Shown: positions 34,901 through 45,700 of the stretch, one piece after another
How positions within the stretch are numbered: position 1 is the stretch's first letter
Layout: every line of letters begins with the position of its first letter
NCBI GenBank assembly: GCA_030844895.1
Contig: CM061231.1
Coordinates: 132,341,023 to 132,405,022 of the forward strand
Source: Ambrosia x helenae
Taxonomy: Eukaryota > Streptophyta > Magnoliopsida > Asterales > Asteraceae
DNA: 64,000 nt
Direction: 5' to 3'
Made by a program: the position numbers and the translations under genes
The notes under the pieces: model-generated
The model's database searches: none
Seen by the model: only the letters and a program-made list of their open reading frames with translations
What the model was told of the DNA's origin: nothing

Positions 34901-37900
34901 GATTCACTTTTCACACAACATCCGGACCATGCCTTTGTTGGTCCATGAGGTCTTTCTTTTATTATTATTCACCCTGCCAATGTATTCATTTACAACACAC
35001 ACAACCAATCGACTATAACAACCTACGGTTCAACCAAGAACCATTTTCATAGTTTTATTCAAAGAAGGTCGATTTGGCAAACAGGTAACATATAAAAAAA
35101 AATAAAAATTATATCTAAAAAGGATTTGAAATTGAAATTGAACTTAAATAAAAAATGTGCAGATGTCTAATACTTAAACCATTAGATGTCTAATACTTAA
35201 ACCATTCACATACATAGTCGTGAGAAAAAAAAAATGTTTAATTACTTGACCTGACCTATTAGTTTTGTCCAATACTAAAGCCATTCACATGAATAGTAGT
35301 GAAAAAAAGAAATGCTTAATTATTCGATACAAAGCAACAACAACTAAACGTAATCAAATGAGCAAAAATTTAGATCAGAATGAAAAATTTAATCTATTTC
35401 AAAAGAGTAACATATGTCTTCTTCCAAAATGTAATGAAAGAAATAAACACAGACACTGGTTATATAAAATATAATCAATCTCAAAGTAAAACATGTGATG
35501 ATAATTAAATGCTTTAATACTAAGTACAACCCAATATATGTGAATCTTGAAACAAAACAACCTAGCATATATTGGTAGTGCAGGCATGTAAGATACACTA
35601 TGAACAAAAAACAAAACAGAAATGTATATAATTTATATGGGTTCCTTCATTTTTACATCAAGGGAAACATACATACATTTAGTGGAAATACAAATTAACA
35701 AACAAAAATATCACTTAAGAAAACTGAAATCAATACCTATATTCTCAAAATATCCTTATTCCCTAACAGACAATTCTAATATTCTTCCTATTTTTAGTAT
35801 GATAAACATGATTAGGGTGTATAATAGCTAAACATCTGATTCAAACATTGAGATTAACCGAAAATTAACAAAGTCACACACAATAACCTCCACAACTCTC
35901 AAATCAACACATATAAAAAACGACTTACAGAAACATATGAAGAAGGCAAGATGGTGCAGAGAAACCACCGGACTGAGAGCAGTATAAACGGCAAATTAAC
36001 AAACAAAAAGCCATACAAACTATTACACTTTCACCAAGTGAGAGAAGGGGGGGTAGTTACCTGTTGATTCAAGACTCGGTCACGAGATTTTGGGGGCCGA
36101 GAAACCAACTTTGGAGGGATGTCGGATTAAAGCGGCGGGGGTTCGACAACAACCTTGGGGTGATAGTAAATTGGGAGACGAAATGAAGGAAATGAGGAAG
36201 TTAAAACTGATTTAGGGTTAGAAGGGAGAGAAGGAAGTTTAGGGTGGAAAGAGGGAAAATGAAAATGAAAATGAAATCGAAAACGAAAATGAAAGAGGGA
36301 AGTTTAGGGTGGAAAGAGGGAAAGTGATTAAATTTTTTAAATTTTTTTTATGTATTTTGGGCGTTTGATTATGTATTTTTGTCCTTTTTAACTTTACTAA
36401 TTTGGTCTCTTGTATTTTGTCCGCTTAAACAACAAATAAGAATGTATTTATAGTTTGGTATCCGGGTGAAGATCGAATACGGGTGGCGTCGGTTCAAATC
36501 TAACTGGCGGCGACGTTTTACCGAGTTCTATAACACTGTCGTGCTTTCGGGCGGGTGGGGCTCGGGTTTCCGCGCATCGGGAGAAGGCGGGGGCTGCTGG
36601 AGGTCGAGTAGTCGATTCTTGGGCACGGCGCCTCACAAGGGTGGTTGCCACATAGTTGTTCGCCGATAAAAAAAAAAAGAATGTATTTTGGGCATTTATA
36701 AAACTATTTTGGGCTTCTTTAGATTTATTAAAACCTCACCAGAACTTTTTGGGCGATTTAGACGATAGAACGTTCCATAAAATATTTTGGCGCGCCCAAA
36801 ATGTTTTGTTTTGTACTAGTGAATTAACATTATTTATAATAAATAATTATTCCGAAAGTACGATCTTGGCTAAAAGCACGCATCGCGACGTCCGATTCCA
36901 ACATCAGTTCCTTTCCGCGTGTCCAAAACACTGTTTTTTTTGCCGTTTCTCGCGCCGATTTCACATTCGATCATTTCCTTAAAAAATACGTGCCATATTT
37001 ACATATAATAACTTTATGTTAGTTCAGTTGGATAAATTTTTACTGTGTGTGTCTATAAATATCTAACTAATTGACCATCATTGGGTCTAAGTGACAATTA
37101 TTGGGTCTACCTAACCATCATTGGGCCTAATTGACCATCGTTGGATGTCACTAACCATCATTTGATCTAATTGGCCATCATTGGATCTAATTGATGATCA
37201 TTTATTCTAATTGACCATCGTTGTGCCTATTGACCATCATCGGGTCTAACTCACCATCATTGGGTCTAAATGACCATCATTGGGTCTAAGTGATAATTAG
37301 TGGATCTAACCGACCATCATTTGATCCAACTGAACATCATTGGTTTAATTAACCATCATTGGATCTAATTGACGGTCATTGGTTCTTATTAACCATCATT
37401 GGATCTAATTGACCATCATTGAATCTAATTGACGATCATTGGTTCTGATTGATCATCATTGGGCCTAATTAACCATCACCGGGTTTAATTGACCATCATC
37501 ACGTCTAAATGACCATCATTGGGTCTATGTGACAGTGATTGGATCTACCTGACCATCATTGGGCATAACCGACCATCATTGGATCTAACTGACCATCATT
37601 GGGCCTAACTGACCATCACTGGATCCAACTGACGATCATTGCTTTAATTAACCATCATTGGATCTACTTGACCATCATTGGATCTAATTGACGATCACTG
37701 GTTCTAATTAACCATCATTGGATCTAATTGACTATCACTGAATCTATTTGACGATCATTGGTTCTAATTGGCTATCATTGGGCGTAATTGACCATCACCG
37801 GGTCTAATTGAACATCATCAGGTCTAAATGACCATCATTGGGTCTAAGTGACAGTGATTGGATCTACCTGGCCATCATTGGTCCTAACCGGCCATCATTG

Positions 37901-38577
37901 GATCCAACTGACCATCATTGGGCCTCACTGACCATCACTGGATCCAACTGACCATCAGTGGTGTAATTAACCATCATTGGATCTAATTGACCATCAATTG
38001 ATCTAAATGACGATCATTAGTTCTAATTGACCATCGTTAGATCTAACTGACCATTATTGGGCCTAGTTGACCATCAACAGGCCTAATTAACCATCATCGG
38101 GTCTAATTGACCATCATTGGGTCTAACGACCTTCATTGGGTATAAGTGACTATTATTGAACCTAATCGACCGTCTTTGGGCCTAACTGGCCATCATTAGA
38201 TCCAATTGACCATCATTGGATCTAATTGATGATAAAATATTTATAGTTACTAGTTTTATTTCTTTCATTAAGTGTGGCTACTAAATGACACATTTGTTTT
38301 CGTAATGTGTGGCTAAATGTTTCCAAACGATGTGTTTTTGGTCATATGAATAAAAAATCGAACAAATATTGTGCTCATAGATAAAATTTGGCTACACTTT
38401 TCTAATGTGGCTACAAAATGTCACATTTTTTTTTCTTATTATTCTTCTCACGAATTTATCACCAAAAATAAATGGTGTCAAAATTTATCTATGTAGCAAC
38501 TTTTGGTGACAATAGCCCAGTTTTATCGTGGCTAATATGGTAGCAATCTAGTCTCAAAATTTACCACTGATTAGCTA

Positions 38578-38638
<61 letters not shown>

Positions 38639-41600
38639 TTACGTTTTAAGAAATCGGTCCCTAAATTTGCTACCGCTAAAGTGGTCACAATTCAATAGAT
38701 TTGTTGTTTTTTTTATACATTATTATTTTTTAATTCTTTCTTATATTTTTTCTCACGAATTTACCACAAAAAATAAACGGTGTCACAATTTGCAACCGAT
38801 TAGTTACCTTATCTTAAAATACATATTTTGGTGTAAAATCGGTTGCTAAATTTGCTACCATTTTTTCTAGGTAGCAACTTTTAGTGACAATAGCCCAGTT
38901 TTCTAGTAGTAAGGTTAAATCCTTATATCTATATTGAATTTCAGTCATAAAGATGATTATTGCTCATTATCAGTCTAATTAATTTAACTTACCATCATTG
39001 TAGACGACATGCCAATACCCTGCTAGTTGTGGCGTTTAAAGCTTGAAAGAGGATTCAATATCCAGCAATGTTTTTATTACTTCACCATCGCATATTTTCC
39101 ACATCTATATGCGTGTCTGACATTTAGCTTAATTGACCAGAAAAGGAGCCAAATAATTTAGTTTATTCACAATTTTTAACAACATTAACCCTATTTCAAC
39201 CATGCTAAAAGTTCGTGAACAACGTACGCTTACTTGTTACAAAGTCGATTGCTTTACACCCTGTTACGTAAACTGACACACTACAAGTAAGCATTGCTTC
39301 AAGCACTATTTTGGAAATAGAAATGGTTGTAACAAACTGAAAACAATAACAACAATAATAATTACAATAATAACAATAATGATAATATTACAAAGCATTC
39401 ATTTTGATCGGTTTGAAAATGGCCAAAGAGTAACAAACCGTATACCTTAAAACACTAATTTGTACAAATCAGCATAAATCATCTAACAATAAAAAAAACT
39501 AAAATCACAACTAATTTAAAATTAACAAACCTCCAGAAACAAAAAAAGATTGTGCCTAATGAAAGTGCACGCCACTAATAGGGCCGTCATGGTTGTCAAA
39601 CCGATCAAAATGATTGTTTTTCAAACACCAACTGTCTATAATATTATATGCAACATAAAACATAACAAAATAATTCCTACATTTCAAACGTGACAAGCTT
39701 GATTCCAAGTGATTTCCAACATAAAAAACAATCTTTCATGCGAATAAATCATCTAACAGAAACAAATTAGGGTTCCTCAAATTTAAGCTAACAAGTACAT
39801 TTATTAGGTTTTCGGATTTACCTCTGTTGTAACAGAACCCCATACTGACTCCCCCATGGCAGCAAAACATCACTATGGATCTACAAAAACGTGAGCATGT
39901 TTGTCTTCGTTAGGGTTTTAAATGAAGAAATAGTGTTCAGAATCAAAACAAAGTGTCGCTTACCCTTGACTAAGGTCGGAATATTCGTCGATCTTGGGAA
40001 ATATTCATCGATCTGGTGATGAAATCGCCTATATTCTTGAATCGCCACAGAGAGAGAGAGAGAGAGAGAGGGGGGGGGAGAAAGGGAGAGAGGGTGGAGC
40101 GGGGTGGCGGATCAGGTTATGAAATGTTTGAGATATGTTGAAAGAAACCCTAGTTTGATTAATGTATCACGTATTTTTTTTGCATAAGAGACTTGTAAAT
40201 GATGCATCACAACTTGCATCTTTAAAAGATTACGAGTTTTTATGCATTGAATCATTATACAATATGCTTTCAAGGTTTGTACCATGGCAAATGACCATTT
40301 CTGCCCTTCCTATATGCTTATTAATATAGTATAGATATGAATATTTACAATTATGCCCTTAGTAAAATAGGGTTTGCTATTCAGAAAAAGGTAGCGGCGT
40401 AAGTTGTTTCCCGCTTATCTACCACTTGTTGCAAGTCCTTTTTATATTCCTAGTTGAATCGAATTAATGTTCTTTTCAACAAAAAAAATTCAAACAAAAA
40501 ATTATTCTAACGCATTAAAAAGAACCAGGTTGACTCAAAATTTTGAGGCTAAAATAGATAATAAAATTGGGGTCTTTTCGTAAATAAAAAGTAAATAAAT
40601 AAAAGAAAACACAAAGAAAAAATTGCTTTAAATTATATGATTAAGATATTATTTGTTTTTATGTTTAATTATAAATTATAATTAAAGATATAGAGAAAAA
40701 AAAGCGAGATCTCCATATGGTATTCATTGACCTTGAAAAGACGTATGACAGTGTGCCACATAGATTGATTTGGGATAGTTTAGAGGGTAGAGGAGTCCCT
40801 GGGAAGTACATAGACGTAATTAAGGATATGTATGATAGAACTGAAACTAGTGTTCGGGCGTCGGTAGGAGATACTGATTCCTTCCCTGTGGAGGTGACTC
40901 CACCAAGGGTCTGCATTGAGTTCGTTTCTCTTTACGGTAGTCTTGGATGAGTTGTCTAAGTCGATTCAGAAGCCAATGCCATAGTGCATGCTTTTTGCAG
41001 ATGATATTGTGTTAGTTGCAGAAACTAAACAAATTTTGAATGTAAGGTTAGAGGAGTGGCGAGAAGCTTTAGAGGGAATGAGTTTAAGGATTAGTCGCTC
41101 AAAGACAGAGTATCTCTATTGTGATTTCAGTAGGGTTGACGACGACGAGGACACTCATATCACTATTCAGGGTCAGGTTGTCCCGCAGGTAACTAGGTTT
41201 AAGTACTTAGGATCATTTGTTCAAAAGGATGGGGATATAGATAGTGACGTAACACATCGCATACAAGTCGGGTGGTGTAGGTGGAGAGCAGCCACAGGGG
41301 TATTGTGCGATAAGCAGTTCCTAAATAAATTGAAAGGGAAATTTTACAGGATCACAATTAGACCTGCTATGTTGTATGGGACAGAGTGTTGGGCAATCAA
41401 GAAGACGAAGGCATGCAAGATGGAGGTCGCAGAGATGAGGATGCTTAGGTGGATGGGCGGGCACACAAGGCTAGATCGGATTAGAAACGAGGTCTTTAGA
41501 GAGAGGTTTGGAGTGGCGAGGATATCAGATAAGATAAAGGAAGGGAGATTGAGATGGTTTGGACATGTGAAAAGGAGACGAACAACAGCACCAGTTAGAG

Positions 41601-42741
41601 TAGTGGAAGCATGCGTTGCTTTCTTGTCTAATTATGTAAAACTTTGCCCGTTGATGTGTTGCTTTCTTGTAATTTTAATTGGTTTAACCATTTAATTTTT
41701 TTTTAATTTTATTAAATAAATTATATAGTCATGTTTTAACTATCTTAAGCATACTTAGAAATATTGTACTTCTTGTTTTACTTAAAAATTAAAAATTACG
41801 GTGTTTTACTTTTTATAAGCTACAAACTAAATTTATTTAAAACTGCCATTAAATGTTATGGTGTAATTTTTTAATTGGTCTATTGAGATTTCTATAACTA
41901 GTGTTAGATCATCTGTGTTGGGATGGGAGGTTAAATCCATGATAAATATCACCAATGTTACACTATTGTCAGCGACCACCAATAATAGAAAAGATCTTAA
42001 AACAAGATAAATAAAAGAATGAAAAAATAACACTAAACGAGAATTAAACGTAAAATTATTGAACCATGTATGCCCGTTCTGGCATGTTACTGCGAAGAAA
42101 TTAGAACGAAACGTAAAATATAGGAAAAATAACTAAGTGGATCTATGACTCACGCGATACGACAAACATGTCGAACATGGAAAATATACTTATCAAACGG
42201 GATAAAAGAGACAAGAAAACATTGAAGCGCGCGTACACACGTTGCGGCGTGTTAACTCGTAAAATTTAGACCGAAACGTAAAATGAAAAACATACAAATT
42301 AAAGATGCAAAGTATGGGGGATCAAGGTTGAAAATAAAAAAGTGTTGCAGTTAAATTGTAAAACATGAAAAGCTTTGCGTTAAAAGTGAAAAAATTAAAT
42401 GGTTTCAATTGCTAAAGACTGAAAGTTATAGGTTAGAAATGAAAACTCAATTTAAAAAAAAAATAGTTAATTGCCAATTTAGTGCTGGAGGTTTGTAAAA
42501 AATTGTCACTTTCATCCAAATCTTTTTTTTTTTTGTAAAATTAGTCTCTGTGGTTTCATTTTTTTTTGTCATTTTAGTCTTTGGGATTTGTTAAAAATTG
42601 TCACTTTCATCTAAATCTTGTTAGTCCACAGGGACTAAAATCACAAAAAAACAAAACCACAGGGACTAAATTGACAAAAAAAAGATTTGGATGAAAGTTG
42701 CAATTTTTGACAAACCTTAGGGACTAAATTGTCATTTAACT

Positions 42742-42780
<39 letters not shown>

Positions 42781-45700
42781 ACAAAAGCGTGAGGTGCAAC
42801 ACCCATGAAACACAATAAAATTATCAATTAGTAGTATGTAAATTAGTTCTATATTAAAATTTCTAGTATTTATTTAATTTGCAGTATTTTTATTATAATA
42901 TCTAGGAATGAAATCAATTTAATAGTCCAAACTTTAATTATCTAAACTAGTAATGTGGCCAATAACGTCCCTAGCTTTTGTTGTTAGTGGCAAATCTACT
43001 GTAATGAAAAAATAAGTTAGTGGTTTTTATCCAAATCAAAATGTTGTAATTTATTTTGAAATGATATAGGTTAGATTTAACAACAGATTGAGTATGTTAT
43101 CTATTAGACTAGGATGGGTAACATTCTGTGTAAGAAAAATTAGTCTCATTGTTAACATGACGAGTCATATATAGTGGATGTTATCGCATCCATAGTTTAT
43201 CATATTGGATTTGATTTGGATGATATCGCAGGCATATTTACCTTGTTCAACACCCAAACCATTAGTTAACTACAGAAACCAAGAACTGATCAACCTTAGA
43301 GGAACCGGGTCAGGAATGCTCAAGGAATGGGACCGGGTTTATGACTATGCATTCTATAATGATTTGTGTGCACCTGATAAGGGACCCGACTATGAACGAT
43401 GTGTTCTTGGTGGATGTCAAGAGTATCCATATCCACGAAGAGCAAGAACAGGTCGTGAGCCAACAAAAACGGATCCAAATAGTGAAAAGAGATTGTGTCT
43501 TCTAAATTTGAACATTTATGTGCCTAGAGATGAACGGTTCGGTCATATCAAGTTCTCAGATTTCTCAGCATATGCAGTTAAATCCGTAGGCCAAGTGATT
43601 CGAGCGGAAGTTAAGGCCCTATTTGATAAAACTCCAAATGAGTTTGATTCTTTTGATGATGTAATGAAGCTTTACAAAGGTTCGTCTAATGTACCCAAAC
43701 ACAAGGCCAAAAAACATATAAATTTGGAACTTGTTAGAGAACTCTTCCGTAACGACGGCGAGAAGCTTTTTAAATTCCCCATGCCCGATGTTATAAAAGG
43801 TAATACACTTCTTATTAATCATTATTCACTAATATAAGTTATTATTATTAGAATCATTAGTTTGTTATAAGTTACTATTTTATCTTATTGTTTAAGGGTT
43901 ATGAGATTCATACACCCTGTGACGTCACATTCTGAGAGTGTGACATCACATTCTGGGGTATGTGACAACTTTCTATTGGTATGTGATGTGGGCCAGGGTG
44001 TATGAATCTTAATTACCATTGTTTAAATATTACAATAGTAAGTAACGTTAACTTTATGGTTACTGTTCTCATTGTAATACTTCCTACTGATTTTCAGTGA
44101 TCAATACATTAAAAGATAATTATTCACCAATATATATATTTTATTTGTTTCAGTTATTTCAACGTATCTCTATGTTCTATGTAATTTTATCACCAATTCA
44201 CCTGTCAACAGCTAAAGTAACTAACTAATGATGATTTTGCAGATAACCAGTCTGCTTGGCGAACAGACGAAGAATTTGGAAGAGAAATGTTAGCCGGAGT
44301 AAACCCTGTGGTCATTCGTCGACTGGAAGTAAATTCAACGAAAGTCTTTTGATGGCTTCGACCACAATTAGTTTCTTAAATAAATTCACATTTTAATTTT
44401 TTTCTTCTCCATCAGGAATTCCCACCAGCTAGCAAGCTCGATCCAAACGAATATGGCGACCAGACAAGCTCGATGACCGAGGAACATCTCAGACCAAACA
44501 TGAATGGGTTAACAGTAAAAGAGGTATGATTCAAACTGTGAAGTTTCTAATCCCTTAAGAAAAGATTACTAATTGTTGGTCACACTAGATCGATATAACA
44601 CTTTGAGGGTTGAGAGAGAATTTGGCCGGGTTTTCAACATAATTCACTAACACAAATTAATGAAATGATACAATATTTTCGATATATATATTCACACCCG
44701 AAAGGTTGCGACTCAACCTTTGAACCGATGTGACTATTCGGTATTAACCGACACTTGACTAACCAAACTTATAAACAATATTAAACTTAGGATAAAAAGT
44801 TGTGTGCATGTGTTCTATTATGCAGGCTTTGGAATCGAATAAGTTGTTCATCTTGGATCATCATGATACATTGATGCCATATTTAACAAGAATCAACTCA
44901 ACCGTGTTGAAGATAATAAGAATCATCTCAATCGAGCCAAAGATATATGCAACCCGAACAGTACTCTTGCTTAAAGATGATGGCACACTGAAACCGCTTG
45001 CGATTGAGTTAAGCTTACCCGATAAAGACAGTGAGGTTTACACTCCTGCTGAGGATGGTGTTGAAGGCACCATATGGCAGTTGGCCAAGGCTTATGTAGC
45101 GGTCAATGATTCTGGATATCATCAACTTATTAGCCACTGGTTCTTCAATAAATTTACTCGATTTGCATAAATATGTTTCAATATTCATGGCTACATATTT
45201 AAGCCTTCGTATTTATTTTGTTGGTATAGGTTAAACACTCATGCAGTTATAGAGCCATTTATAATCGCTACTAATCGACAGTTAAGTGTGCTTCATCCGA
45301 TTTACAAGCTCCTGCAACCACATTTCCGCGATACCATGAACATCAATGCGTTAGCTCGACAAATACTCATCAACGCCGGTGGTATACTCGAAATGACTGT
45401 ATTTCCAGCTAAATATGCTATGGAAATGTCTGCTGTTCTTTATAAAAATTGGGTTTTCACGGAGCAGGCTCTACCAGCTGATCTACTTAAAAGGTAATTA
45501 GAGACATCATACTAATCGGATACATATTTATATAAGGAATGATTTATTGTAATTATATTGTAATTATATAGCGTCCATAATTATCTCAACCGAATGTATT
45601 ATTTATAGATGATTATCAATAGAGAAATGCACGGATCCTATTATTTCATGGTATCAGTGTCTAGATACCTTTCTCTAACCTAAACCCTAATCGCCCCACC

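Larger units (their letters stand above)
31748..38911. mobile_element. CACTA (En/Spm-type) transposon, about 7.2 kb
   Basis: The left end reads CACTACTAGAAAATTGGGCT and the right end, as complement, ACTACTAGAAAACTGGGCT preceded by T instead of C. The inverted match continues to TTGTCAC (about 28 bp). Subterminal DNA on both sides is filled with short phrases such as TTGCTACCATTTAGCCACC and GTAGCAACTTTTGGTGACA, as in CACTA subterminal regions. The 3-bp flanks (ATT, AGG) do not match, so the target duplication has decayed. Only fragments of coding exons on the minus strand were found. Nested inside are a SINE-like insertion (36450), a minisatellite (37070) and Helitron-like 3' ends. Confidence 0.7.
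30391..40335 (-). mobile_element. Probable Helitron (minus strand) carrying a nested CACTA element
   Basis: On the minus strand the 5' end reads TCTATACTATATTAATAAGC at 40335 and the 3' end reads ...CTAG at 30394-30391. The 3' end is preceded by a hairpin (stem CCGCA/TGCGG, 30403-30415) seven bases away. Flanking bases are A and T, the Helitron target. The length includes the 7.2-kb CACTA element, leaving about 2.8 kb of Helitron. No Rep/helicase frame was seen, so it would be non-autonomous. A second Helitron-like 3' end at 33254 could compete for the same 5' end, but that pairing would cut across the CACTA element. Confidence 0.45.

Noticed and set aside
36448..36669. Overlapping GC-rich open frames on both strands
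   Set aside because: They coincide with a retroposon bounded by a perfect target duplication, and neither translation resembles a protein.
37070..38235. Regular short repeats suggesting a CRISPR-like array
   Set aside because: Units are contiguous with no unique spacers, and the window is plant nuclear DNA; it is a minisatellite.
33254..40335. Helitron pairing of the 40335 5' end with the 33254 3' end
   Set aside because: It would contain only the right end of the CACTA element, giving crossed boundaries; pairing with 30391 is properly nested.
45140..45170. Lipoxygenase exon 6 ending by read-through at the stop at 45168
   Set aside because: The next exon restores the conserved 'HWLNTH' across CTG|GTTCTT and TATAG|G; the read-through tail is intron.
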